From Protonemura montana (taxonomy: Eukaryota > Arthropoda > Insecta > Plecoptera > Nemouridae): DNA of 64,000 nucleotides. The notes beneath the pieces are model-generated. The model made no database searches. It saw only the letters and a list, made by a program, of their open reading frames with translations, and was not told the DNA's origin. The stretch is from the NCBI GenBank assembly GCA_947568835.1, contig OX387603.1, positions 11,392,151 to 11,456,150 on the forward strand, given 5' to 3'. How positions within the stretch are numbered: position 1 is the stretch's first letter; each line of letters opens with the position of its first letter. Below are positions 23,931 through 36,402 of the stretch, piece after piece. The position numbers were made by a program, and so were the translations under genes.

Positions 23931-26511
23931 AACCTGTAAACTCTACGGCCCAGGTTTCATGACCAAATTTTTCATCTGAAATCAAATAAGCTAGCAGATT
24001 TTTCCACGAATTTGTGCACGAAACCCGATTATTGCTATCCACAATCAGGAGAGGTTGGTGCACTAGGGCTTAGCTAGGGTTATTTTAGTTGCGCTGTGGA
24101 TAAGTGTAGCTTCTTAAAAATGGTTAATTAAAAGTGAAAGCATGTTTCGACGTAAAGAACAGAGCAAGTCTTTAACAACGAATCTTTAAAGAGTGAGGGA
24201 ATTTAAAAGAAATGAACATGAAATTCTAGTTCACAGCGTAAAAAGTTAAACAGAGGAATTTCACTGAAAACTTCACCAGAAATTAACACAAAAATGCGCA
24301 TAAAAAGTATCGAAAAACCTTACTCAAAAGTTCAGTGGGTTCTAAACTCTAGAAATTTTGGTTAAAGAGCGTTGGAAATTAGGGAAAATGAAACTCATGA
24401 ACATGTTCGCAAATTTTGAATGGTATGAAAACTTTTCGAACTATTTTTTCTGAAAAAAACGCAGGAAATTGTTGAGAACACGGAAAAATACTCTAAAAAT
24501 ATCAAAATCGAAACAGTTATTTGGTATGCAGACCCCGAACAAACACACATCGCAAACAGAAAAAAAAAAAACATAAATATCATATGGTGACATGGTAGAC
24601 TCCGCTCTCTCAGCTCTTTAACAGAAAAAAATTGATACCCTTTCGAGAAAACTGTATACCAACGTTATCTCTGCCATCCTCAGTGCCTCCATATTTCAAC
24701 ATCAAACAAATTATGATAACAGCGACATCCCTGTTCCTGTCACACAAGCCATACGCGCTTCAGTATTCCGCACTACCTTATTCATTCTCTATATCAAACG
24801 TCGAAAATCCAATTAAGCTTGCAGTTTACTTAATTAATTCATTAATCACCTATTACAATTAGAGACGAATTGAGTAATGAACGAGGCCATTGGTGCATTG
24901 CAGAGAGTTCCGATGAGATTACTGATGTAGACGGAAGTGGCTTTATAGAACATGTAACATATAGAAAGGGTTTCAATTATAAATGGTAAGTTTTACATTT
25001 CAAGCGATAAGTGGTGACAATCAAAGTGATAACAGTTCAAAGCACGCTTATTTACTTCGAAAAGGCGCGTAAAATGCTGTTATCTCGCTAAATAAGGTTG
25101 TGTTTTACTTTTAGCGATAATTTTGTAAATTACCATGCACTGAACGATTTGCTATATCTATTGGTCAGTTTCGGTTGCAACAAGTAAAGCAACAGCAAGT
25201 ACTAGCACTCGTTACAAATGATATAGTTTCGGTCGTAAACAACGTTCCAGTTTTGTTTTTGGAAGCATGACAAGCGATAGGAAGTAATGTTGTAATTTGG
25301 TATGGGAGGAATTTTTCCTCACTGTTTTTTTGGCTAACTGGCAAGTGTCGTGGGCAGAAAATGTAAATGCCGACAGATCGCTGTGTCTGACTTCCAACAA
25401 TTCTTCTGCTTTTTTTGGTTGGTGGTTAGATCAAAGAAAATAAAACTGCGAAATGACGAATATCTTTTTATAAATATTGTGATTTATTCATCTGCAGCCC
25501 TGGTGTCTGTAGGTGGTTTCGCGAAGCAATAGACCACTTTATAAATATCTTTGGTGGAGTTTGATCAAAAAAGAAAAACGTTTATTAGTTACAACCCACA
25601 ACAATGTAAGACTTTGGCGCCGTGGTGGTTAGTAACTTAGCAACCAGCTTCATGAAATATCTCGAAAGTTACTAAACAAGTATGAAAATGTCAGTAATAT
25701 TCTCATCCCTCTCTCCCCATTGGAGACGGTTTCTTCTTCCTGATGTAAGTGCTTTAACTAGGTAACATTATCCACGGACCACAGCTCATTTCTTTGTCTT
25801 TCTCTGGGCAATGCAAATGTTCCCTTCCAAAGTAATATAGGTCAACGGAGCAACTGAGAACACAGCGATGATTAAACCAAATACACCCTCGCTTACAACA
25901 AATTACCAGAGCAAAACCACACATTAAAATGTTTTAATGATGATCTACACCGTGAAAGTAGCGCCGTGCTTACAGTGTACCTAACCAAAAAAATGTAAGC
26001 GACATCTTCAACGAAAGCATTATTTTAGTAAAAAATGTCTAAGTGACATTGCCGCTCATAGCGAAAAGACAAAAATAAAAGACAGAGCACCCAGAAAACG
26101 GTGCATAATTCAAGTACAAGCGCGAGAGACGCGAATTGCAAGGATCCTTCGCGTTGGTCCAAGTTTGGTTTACGTCTTGAAACATTGCACAGCTGTTTGG
26201 CCGCAAATTGGACAGTTCAGTGTTATTTATCTTCGTGATGGGAGTTTGTTTTATCCCATAAACTCCCCAGCGCAAGCCAGTCCCCGTCCAGAGAGAGCCT
26301 TAGCCCGGGCGAAACGAGGTGGCAAAATCCGGAGCAGAAGTCATCGAAAGTGTATCAAATCACGCTGGCCCGTGGCGTATGACGTAGGTTAGGTGGAGTG
26401 GTGCATGTGACTTTTCTGTCTACAAAACAATCTCTACAGTACAGAATGATTGATCTGTGTTACCGAAGCATTGTTTAGTCAACGGATCTTGTGGAATTAG
26501 TCTGAACTCAT
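23931..26511. other. Intergenic DNA, no gene seen
   Basis: Only short frames without motifs. No RNA gene recognised. Confidence 0.5.
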
Positions 26512-26585
26512 TAGCCTAGCCTAGGAGGAATGTGCGGAAACCCGGTGTCGGCAACATAGCCTGTATTCTCTTGTCGAAATACAAG
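26512..26585 (-). mobile_element. 5S-type SINE, short 3' fragment
   Basis: TAGCCTAGCCTAGGAGGAAT and GGAAACCCGGTGTCGGCAAC followed by ATAGCCTGTATTCTCTTGTCG align with the tail block of the minus-strand copy at 61.9 kb (GGGGAAACCCGGTGCCGGCA and GTAGCCTACTCCTGTCGAAG). Only about 75 bp survive, without the 5S head. Confidence 0.5.
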
Positions 26586-27320
26586 AAAAGGACCACTGTT
26601 TTTACGTCCTAGAACTCCTTACTCTTGAGTGAGGAGCACACTCCAGCCAACTCAACCGCTCTCTCGAACAGCCACAGTTGCAATATACAGTTTGCAATAC
26701 AGTCTAAGAACATCCATGCTATACAATAGAGCATATGCACATGTGTAATATAAAAAAACGCACATATGCATGCTCACAAGTGCATATCAAATACTCGGTA
26801 TCAAATTGAGTATAGTACCTACTACCAACCAGTTTTGGTCTGTCATGATTGCAAGGATAGTCCCTGTACTGCTAACCAACGATTGACTCAGTAAACAGTT
26901 GGGCCCAACCTCGGATTACCGATGATAGAAACTCTATACTGTCAGACTTTCCTCACCTTTTGGCCTTTTTGGAGTTAAGACCGTTATCATCACCAGTTAA
27001 TAATTACTTTATTTGTGATAATCGCAATACACCTTTTCTTCTACACATCCAACGCAAAATAATACTGGCATTATCTTGTTAGCAAGGTAACCAACTCGTC
27101 TACACTTAGTATACCACATGTATTTGTACATAAATTAATCTCACCCACTCATGGTTTTAAACCGTGCTATCATCAACGCCCAAATGACAAAACAATGCTG
27201 TTTGCTGGGAGACCAACTTGTATGAAGTCTGTTTACATATTATGTAGAAACTGTATTGTCACAGGGGAGATTCGTGAGAAGCCTCGTATATCATAAACTA
27301 AAACATTTTACTGCAACGCC
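26586..27320. other. Intergenic DNA, no gene seen
   Basis: No supportable feature. Confidence 0.5.
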
Positions 27321-27482
27321 ATGCCTCTGGCAAGAAACTTCCCATTTCGCATGGTTTTAGAATTGGGTAAAATGTGGTTGAAGAAATTCAGAGATCGGCA
27401 TCCATTATTGGAAAAGTTCGATAAAGTTCTACTGGCCGGCATGCAAACGGGCACGACGCACATTGTGGTCTTCTGTGTGTGA
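27321..27482 (+). pseudogene. Possible pogo/Tigger-like transposase fragment
   Basis: A 53-codon frame starting MPLARNFPFR contains GKMWLKKFRDRHPLLEK. This pattern resembles the GKDW..F..RHPEL segment of the CENP-B/Tc5-type helix-turn-helix domain in pogo/Tigger transposases. There is no DDE domain before or after it, so at most it is a relic. The match is from memory of the family pattern and is weak; a chance frame is the alternative. Confidence 0.3.
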
Positions 27483-30400
27483 TGAATCAATTTCTGATCA
27501 GCATCGAGCGTTCAATGAGATATGCTATGGGCATGGCCGAATGGGTATGGAAACGATGCGAATTGAGCAGACCGTTCCTTGGTTGGCGATCCTTTGCATA
27601 TATTGCCACGAGTTATAGGTTATGTCAGTATGGTAATCAAACGGGATAAAGGTCAAAACATTTTTGTCAACAATTATTTGACGTCAACAAGAGAAATAAA
27701 TCTGACGGAACGGCAATTTGAGTTCAATCGCTTTTATGCCGGACTTGTCCATTAGCATTTCTGTTCAACAAAATAGGAGTCTGCTGAATTCCAATTCGAA
27801 GATCAGATTTTTTGGTGGTATATTAAGTTCAATTTTCAGCTTGAACTAAACTTTGTACCAATAGCTAAATCCTTTAATGTGAGCCAAAATTCGGGAATAT
27901 TGTAAGCCATGACGCCGAACATAGACCCTTAAAAACCGCCCACGACCTCCCATCAAACAACTACGTTCACCAACACCTAGTCAACTCAAAAAATGACAAC
28001 AAACAAGGAAAAAAAAAACCACCAACATTTCTCTGCGTGATAAAAACAACTCTAGCACCGTACAAGCAAAAAAAAGTTTATCCGCCAAATGGTCTGTCAT
28101 TGTGTCAAATGTAATTGCCACCTACAACATCGACGCGAACAAGAGAGCACTTATTGATTCCCCATAGGTTGTACAATAGGGTACAAGCAGGGTTAACAAT
28201 AGTGACATCCTTCTGTTTATGAGGAGAGCAAAAAGGCACGGCTGGTCATGTCGACTAGAGCTGTGTGATGCGTAATAGGCGAGTTGACAACATCCATTTC
28301 GACTCTAAACACCAGATTCCAATCGAGTCCGCGATATTACGACATGACGTACACTCACTTATTCCTTACACAACACCGTCAGGTTCACCTTCACCTACCT
28401 CTGACGGACGGTCAATTCCGTCAGACCACACTATGAAATGTTATTAAAATCCGAATATGTTTTTTTTTTTGCCTGACAAGATAGCAAGCAGAGCAGAAAG
28501 TATGCACTCTTGAGCTTATTACTTGAGTAGCTAGGCGCATAGACGAGGATTTTTAATTGAGTTCGCTCTTCAAAAGTGTATTTTTTGTATCGAGAAAGAG
28601 TGCTCTCTACAGATTCAAGTTTATTACTACGCTCCCCGAGTTTAATTGCTATGCAGATGCAAATAATTGCATTTGCTGGTTAATTAGTAAATGATTGGTG
28701 AGAACAGGCTTTGAATGAAGGTACAGAAAAACTAAAAACAAAATCAAATTCTAATGAAAATTCCTATTGAACGGAATATCAATTTGTTTGCTTGTGTCAT
28801 TGCCTGGAATTACACAACAAATAGTGAAGCTGCAGAAAATCAGCGAAAAAAAACATGTTGTATTCTTGACAACTATTGCTACATGGCAAGCTCAATAGGA
28901 AACCTGCGTCGAACTGGAGACCCCTTCCCAACGCCAACACTCCCAACAAGCTCTCGGAATAAAAAAAGAAACTCCATGAAATATAGCGCAATGATTGGCA
29001 AGGGTGGTGATTAGTATCGATTCGTCCAACAACGCCCCAGTTAAATAAAACAGTTGCAACCACCCATTGACTTTTGCATGTTCAGAGGTAAACAGGTTCA
29101 TCGGGAGAAAAAAAATCCTGGGAACAAAGCCACTGACGATGTAGCCACAGGGAATCAAACCCAGGTTCGTTTGCCAGAAGACAAGAATATGGAAGACATG
29201 GCCTGGAACCGCGTGGCAGGCAGCGCGCTATGGCAGGGAATGTTCAGGGATCTAGCTATACGGGAACGGGAAGAGTCAGCGCCGCGCGCCATGGCCCCAT
29301 GTGTTCTAACAGTTCCCGTGGGAGAATTGCGGCCAAAATGGCATCCGCGTGAGCGTCTAATGCCAGCGCCGTACAGTTTCATCTGTAGACATATTTCGTG
29401 TGGTCTAGAAAACAAAAGATATTGCGTATATTGTGCGTCACGATCACGAACCGCGTATGGGAACGCACAAAAAAAAATACCGAGCTACGTCCGAAGAAAG
29501 TGTGCTGCCGTAATTCATTTCGGGGTACGCTTTTTAGGGTTTGTTGGACAGGGATGGGTGGAAGCTTTCAGAGCTACTGTAAATAACTGCGCGGGTCTGT
29601 GATGTTGATTTAGATTTGCGAAGTTTCGCAATGTTTATGTTTAATGATTTAACTATCAGATCCTTGTTGATAACGTAGATAAAGAACGGTCGGCTGAAGT
29701 TCTAGGAAGTGAATGTGCGAATTTCATGTGTAATGCCTTTTTTAGGACTTTTTAACACGCGAATAACTAGACAATGTGCAATTATGTCAAATCACATGAT
29801 GTGGCAAAGTGCAAATGAACTGGGGTCAACTAGCTAACAAACTAATAAAGTTTCAGTCTATTGGACACTTGAACTTTAACCTCTCAGAAGCGATAGTGGT
29901 TAACCCATCACGAACTGTGGGTGGGGGGAGGGGGTTCCGTGCCGACTGGGGTCGACCCAGCCAACAGAATGAGTCCTGCTCATCCGTATTATCAGCCATT
30001 TCAACGCGACTCCAGCTCACTCGCAATCTAGTGTTTAATTGCTAGTATGAATCAATTATTACACGAATGATTGAACCAGAGCAGTTTCACACTAGTGCAT
30101 GTAAAGCGAAGCCCTAATCTTGACTATTGACAGGGTGTATAAATAGGTACTTGAACACCGCCTCTGTACAGGGCTGGATCAGTGTTTGAGATATAGGGAT
30201 GAACAGTAAAGCGAATTAAATATGTGCATGGCATAAGGCGATCAGTATTCATATTGCCTGTTTAGTAAAATCTACCGACCGTGGGCTCATCTAATACCGA
30301 GTTTCATAAGAAATAGTAGTGGAATATAGAGCAGGTTTGTGTCTAGGATAGCAAGTACGTTGATGTTAAATCATTACTAGAATATTATCGGTGTTACATG

Positions 30401-33270
30401 ATATGAGGAACGCCATGGGACATAATTGATTGACGTAGAGAGGTCACGATGGTGCTGACCTAAATGTGAAAAGTTCATACAATCGAAGTGAGTAATAACA
30501 TGAATTGAAGTAACTATAGAAAGTACACAAAGGTGCAAGTTGTGCATTGCACTCACGTGTCAAGTTCACATTGTGTAACATATGGTAATTGCAGGTGGAA
30601 AGATTTGTGCGATAATGGAAGAAATTCGTTGCAAACCACCTTTAGGTGCAAACCACTTGTTTTAATTCGTTGACAGAAGGATACGGTTTTTAACATGGAT
30701 GGCATTTCATTTGGGACAGATTATCTAGGTTTGGATAAGGAATACAACGTGTTATAGGCTCATTTTACACCTAGCGGATGTTTATTTACAACTTTTATAA
30801 CTTAATTAAAGAAATGAAATTAGATAAGTGAGTAAATAAAATGTTATAATTCTACTTGAAAAAGACGAGGAAAAAAAGCGAGACTTTTATCCTATTTTAC
30901 GAGCACCCACATGTAATCGTTTTATTCGTTTGGTGAGATTTGATTAATGAGTTATTCGGCACTAGACTTCAAGCGTATCTAACTTTTAATTACACGAGCA
31001 CATAGAATAATAGCCTAGGTTCACATGATATTACATATGTCTACACAGCCAAGATTGATCAAATCAGGCAATCAATTCGTTTACTGTCACATAAAAGGCG
31101 TCAATCAAAATCATAGACCTCCAGCTAGATTGAATTAAATCATCAACGCTCTGATAATGACAAGTTAAAACCGCCCAAGTACGAAACTGAACACTGCCCA
31201 GCAATCTTACAGGTATTCGTGCAGAATGCCTTTTGTTCAAATTTATTTTGGTAGGTACGTGTACCCTCACTATCGCCATTTTCTCATTAATATTTAACGT
31301 GAGTTTGAGCAATTTCGATGAACTTGTCGAAGTACTGACACAGTTTCCTCTGACCGAAACCACTTCCTGATCACATGGTATGTATCGCATGTCTATGGGT
31401 GCAACTCATATGCGTTTCATTTACCCGTGCAATATGTGAACCAGAGATTGCTAGGTAGGCGTCTATTGTGCATGCTTAACAATAAATGCTTCAAATTCAC
31501 TGTCGGCTTGCTGAAATATTGCCCACAAACAATGAGCTAATATGACAGTGCCATGCAAAGGGCGAAATGGATGGATAAGGGATCAATATGGTTGACAAGT
31601 GCGAGTGATACTGCATTCCTGTAACTATTGATAAGTAGTATAAGTTGTTAATAACTAAACTATGTATTGGGATAAATTATGAAATGGTAGATAATTATGT
31701 TTGTACCGACTATTTATTTTAAGTACGCTTGTCAAATGGCAGAGCATATTATCACATGACGTGGTCAGAGACGTGCTGTATGGTTAGTTGTTGGAACTGT
31801 AAAATGGTAGATTTGGATAATATTTCTACTCTGCTATATGGATGTTATGAGTCTGTTGGCTATCAAGCTAGTCAGGTGTCTCGTAGTACGAGAACGTCGC
31901 GAGTTTGTACCTGTTCGCAGATCTAGGCGCCTGTAGGATGCTTGATACGGGCATCTTTGTTACATTACTATAATCGTAATATGGGGTGCAATTTAAACCT
32001 TGAGGAATTGAAAACGGATTGGTGAAATACGGTTATAACGAGGGTGAGAAAATTGTGTAGCATATCGAGGTGGCTATGCGACAAATATGTGGCACGTTCC
32101 TTTTTCTCCAAACGTTACCCGTTGGCGAGGGCTCGAGAACGTCAGATTATATGATTGAGTGTTGACAGCCCGTTTACTCACCACACCGTCGATTAACCTT
32201 GACACTTATAGAGGCAAATGCAAATTCACTTCCAAAACGGGAAAGCGATAGCTGTTGGTGTAGGTAATGTGCATTTAAATCTCCATGACTACTAGACGTC
32301 AAAATACGTTAAGAGGCATCTTTATCGCACCTTTACGTAGAGCGTGGGCCTATTTGTGAAGGTTTAAACATTGGACATATCATCATATCTGTATGGTGTG
32401 TGTACACAGGCTCCCTACAAGATTCGTCATTGCAGATATTCTAATTAAAAATATAAAAAGGCACATTTTTCGGGTGTGGAGTAGCTGCTGCTAGTAAGAC
32501 ACCGAGTATTTTCTGTATGCTTCTAACATAAACTAAAGAGACCGTGCAAAAGGTGTAGTGATATCAAACGATGACAGCGTTCGAGAGATCAACCCGCTGA
32601 CATTTAAATGTACGGAGGGCGATCCCTTTAAATAATAGGCCTTGGACCAGGCCTTTTATAGTAGAAAAACATGGCGCCATAGGATCTCCCTTACCTTTGC
32701 CACCTGAAAGTTGTCAGGTCGAAGAGTTTCCACAATCTCTTGGTCTGGTCTCGTCTGCTGACTCACCGAGGACCTAAACCCGTCTAAAAACTTCCTCATT
32801 TCGTAAACACAAAATCACAGTTCTCCATTTACTTTATCGTAACTTCATAGTCCGCAGCTCACGTCACTTGAACACCGAACACAAACCTCGTCTGCCAGAA
32901 AACGGTTCATTGCAAGGATTTCTGGGTAGCACAGGGATTTGGATAACCGTACTACGCCTGCCTAGAAGCTGATTATATCGATCAGCTTATGAAATGCTTA
33001 AAATTGCTATAATCTGATCTGGAACTTACTTTATGTCTTCTATGAGAGGAATCATATACTGTTAATAATTTTTAATGAAAATTCTGTGTTAATACATGCT
33101 ATTTCGTTGCAACATGTAAATCGATCCACCCTGTTACCTGTGCTAAGCACAGCTGTTGAATGTATCTTTCTGTCAAATCAAGGTGCGTGTGGTTCGGAAT
33201 GTCATTCTGGAGTAATTTGTGTGTGTGAACCAGAAATTTCGTAGTTAAACCCTAAGAGGGGGATTCTAAA
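27483..33270. other. Intergenic DNA upstream of CPOX
   Basis: No gene is supported. The longest frame (29054-29602, 182 codons, plus strand) lies in a G+C-richer patch and overlaps a minus-strand tRNA B-box-like motif (GGGTTTGATTCCC near 29146-29158), so repeat-derived sequence is likelier than a gene. A 108-codon minus-strand frame (31064-31390) shows no motif. The last few hundred bases before 33271 must hold the CPOX promoter, but no TATA box is evident. Confidence 0.5.
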
Positions 33271-35828
33271 ATGTACCGAAGTGTGTGTTTTAGAAGTTTT
33301 CAGGCATTAGGCTCACTGACATTGTACAAAACCGTCGTAAAAAATCACAGAACAAATTTGAGGTTAGGATGGTCCAAACACATTACATATATCTGTTATC
33401 ACTTATCAGAGTGTGATTGACAAACAATGTTTGCTAATGAATCCTTTGCTTTTTAGATGGCTAGGAGCAGTTGCTGTAAGCTCTGGACTAGCAGTATACA
33501 GTGCATTGAACAACCAAGCGGAAATGGCAAAAGCGGCAATCGATGTTACAAACTTCATGGCAGTACCCATAACTAATGTGAAAACACTGACTGAGAGACA
33601 AAATGACATGAAAACTAAAATGGAGTTGATGATAATGAAAATTCAGTATGATTTTTGCAAAGCTTTAGAAGGAGAGGAAGACAAAGAGATTAAGTTTCTT
33701 GTGGATCGGTGGGAGAGAAAGGAGGGTGGCGGTGGAATTACATGTGTACTGCAGGACGGCAGAGTCTTTGAAAAAGCCGGCGTCAATATTTCTGTTGTGT
33801 CAGGAGTGCTACCTCCAGGGGCTGTTGAGCAGATGAGAGCAAGGTGATAAAACAACTTCTAATTTTGCTTTACAATAACCATTAAAGATAAATTTGTTCA
33901 TTATTATTTATTGTAAACATATAAACCATCTTAATTATGCAAAAATAACGATAATGCAAGATGCACATAGAATACTAAATACAGTACTTAATGAACTTAA
34001 TTTTACTTTTCAGGGGGAAAGTTTTGAGTAAAGGAGAGCTTCCTTTTTTTGCTACTGGTGTCAGTGCTGTTATTCATCCTAGAAATCCCATGATACCTAC
34101 AATCCATTTCAACTATCGATATTTTGAAGTTCAAGAACCTAGTGGTGAAACTCAATGGTGGTTCGGTGGCGGAACTGACTTGACTCCATATTACCTTAAT
34201 GAAGATGATGCTAAGCATTTTCATCGTACACTCCAAAGTGCTTGCAATGTACATGACAAAGAGCACTACCCTAAGTTCAAGACTTGGTGCGACAACTACT
34301 TCCACATAAAGCACAGAGAGGAGAGAAGAGGAGTTGGGGGAATATTCTTTGACGATCTTGACACTCCAAATCAAGAATCATGTTTCAAATTTGTGAAGTC
34401 ATGTGCTGAGGCTGTTATTCCTTCATATCTACCACTGGGTAAGTTTGATTCTTATCACGAGTCTAACTGAAGTGAAGTTGTGGAACTAACTTTAATTCCT
34501 CCAACCAATCTCCCAAACCAAACTGGTCGAGGTGAGGGTCTCGAGATATTCTTGTTTTGTTAATCACTCGTTATAGACTGACGTTTCTGTCCTGCAAGAT
34601 ATTTTGCAAAATTGGTATAAACCTAAAATGAACCATCCTACAACAAGGCCGTAGGAACTTTCATGTTGTGGTCGAATCTTTTTGATATTCTCTGCTTGAT
34701 CTGATGTATCACAGAAAGGTTCTTTATTTGCAAACAAGGTATATTGGTCTACCTAAAATGATCTGCTATTGCTAATTTTCCTGTAGTTGAATTGTTGACG
34801 CAATCAATCGGAGTTGCTCGACTCCTAGAGGATGAAGGTAGAAATTTCACAGTGGGTGAACTAACAGATCAGAACCCACCAGCTAGCATCTTGACGTCAA
34901 TAACGGGCTAAATGAATGGGTCACAGTCACAACTCACAGTCAGCACTCTGCAATGTAGCATCACATTGAATTTAGAATGATTTAAGCTAGAGGTATTTTA
35001 AAAATTAGTAAGTAGATACCATTTAAAAATGTTACTTTAATTTAAAAATGACTCGTACTACTTTCAAGGCAGGTTAATTTGTACAAACTTTAATTGCACC
35101 ATAATTCTCATTTCCAAATAGTATTCAAAGAGTCAATTTGGCACTATTTCATTTTCGTTGGAAGCTGCTGTGATGTCCCATCGACATCGCACTGAAAATA
35201 CAAGCTCCGTTGGGCAAATATTTCTTCTTGGAATCGTTTTAAGCATTTGCGTCATTGCTGTCAACTTTAAAAAATATATGGGCTCAGTATTCTAAAGGGT
35301 GGGGAGTTCAATTTCAGCCTATGGGCCCTCAAGGTATAAACTAATCATCACACATGTATTACTCAAATTAATTTACAGTGAAGAAGCACAAAGATGACGC
35401 CTACGGCTACGCTGAAAGGCAGTGGCAGTTGCTACGCAGAGGGCGCTACGTGGAGTTTAACTTGATTTACGACCGAGGCACGAAATTTGGGCTTTACACT
35501 CCAGGCGCAAGATACGAGAGTATTCTTATGTCTCTTCCTCTGCATGCAGTAAGTGTAAATTTACAATTTTGTTTTAAATGGGGTTTGTCATCAACAACAG
35601 CCTTGGTCAATGAAAATAAACAATCTATCGTAAAAGAATATCACCAAATGTCACGTTATTTATATTAACATAATTCACTGTAATTCTCGTAACACACTCA
35701 AAGGTATAACATTTGATTTCCCTTTACAGAAGTGGGAGTACATGCACAATCCGGAGCCAGGGACAAAGGAAGGAGAGCTTATTGAAGTTCTAAAAAACCC
35801 TCGGGATTGGTTGGGGACTCAACAATAA
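33271..35828 (+). CDS. CPOX: Coproporphyrinogen-III oxidase, mitochondrial, five exons
   Basis: Catalyses the oxygen-dependent oxidative decarboxylation of coproporphyrinogen III to protoporphyrinogen IX, the sixth heme-synthesis enzyme, in the mitochondrial intermembrane space. Exons are 33271-33362, 33457-33843, 34014-34438, 35379-35548 and 35730-35828; phases join exactly and give 390 aa. Exon 1 supplies a basic, acid-free start ([10 protein letters not shown]...) fitting a mitochondrial presequence. Residues 32-48 are a hydrophobic segment. The catalytic domain follows, with [14 protein letters not shown] at about 208-221, [17 protein letters not shown] at about 260-276, [10 protein letters not shown] and the C-terminal NPRDW. 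All are family signatures and no key block is missing. Exon 1 rests on the weak donor GTTAGG, chosen because it restores phase and sequence. The gene has an AATAAA at 35851 and is followed in the same direction by the FANCG-like gene. Confidence 0.95.
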
Positions 35829-35850
35829 TTAAGAGCACACACATTTCAAT

Positions 35851-35856
35851 AATAAA
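35851..35856 (+). terminator. Poly(A) signal of CPOX
   Basis: AATAAA 23 bp after the CPOX stop codon, in an otherwise short 3' UTR. Confidence 0.7.
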
Positions 35857-35994
35857 ATCATGACTAGTGTAACTTGACTGCACTTCTAGTTCTATGAAAT
35901 TATTTCTATAATTCAATGATTTTGTAGCAGTATTTTTCACAAAAATACATTGTTTAATTAGCGTTTAGCGTGTAAGGTACAGAATTGACATTTA

Positions 35995-36010
35995 TTATAT
36001 ATATATATAT
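35995..36010. repeat. (AT)n microsatellite
   Basis: Eight or so AT units in the 574-bp interval between CPOX and the FANCG-like gene. Confidence 0.8.
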
Positions 36011-36402
36011 TGGTGATTTGTTAGTAAAAATGGAATTTAAAATTATCCAAGCTTTAGTTTATTTCTCTTAGATATATTGGAAGATGTGTAATCGGTGTAA
36101 TGTCTGTGAAGATGAAAAAGCAGACAAAACGAGCAACAAAAAAGATATGCATACCCTGAAATTTTCTTTCATCGCGCTTGAAATTTAAAGACTTGAATCA
36201 TTATGTTTTAGTCCAGAGCTTCAATGCTTTTTTTTATTGATGCACTTGTGTTATTTTCCATTTATGAATGGGCTCGATTGGCGGTCGACATAATGTTGAA
36301 TTTACCGCTTCGAAACCTAACCTCACATTTTCTCTGGTAGTTGTCGATGGCTAGAAAACGTGGTTATTTATTTGGTTATTTCATTTCCTCCGAAAGTTTG
36401 AA

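Noticed and set aside
29054-29602. 182-codon frame as a gene
   Set aside because: No motif, no supporting splice sites, frames are open on both strands, and it overlaps a tRNA-like B-box motif, so repeat-derived sequence is more likely.
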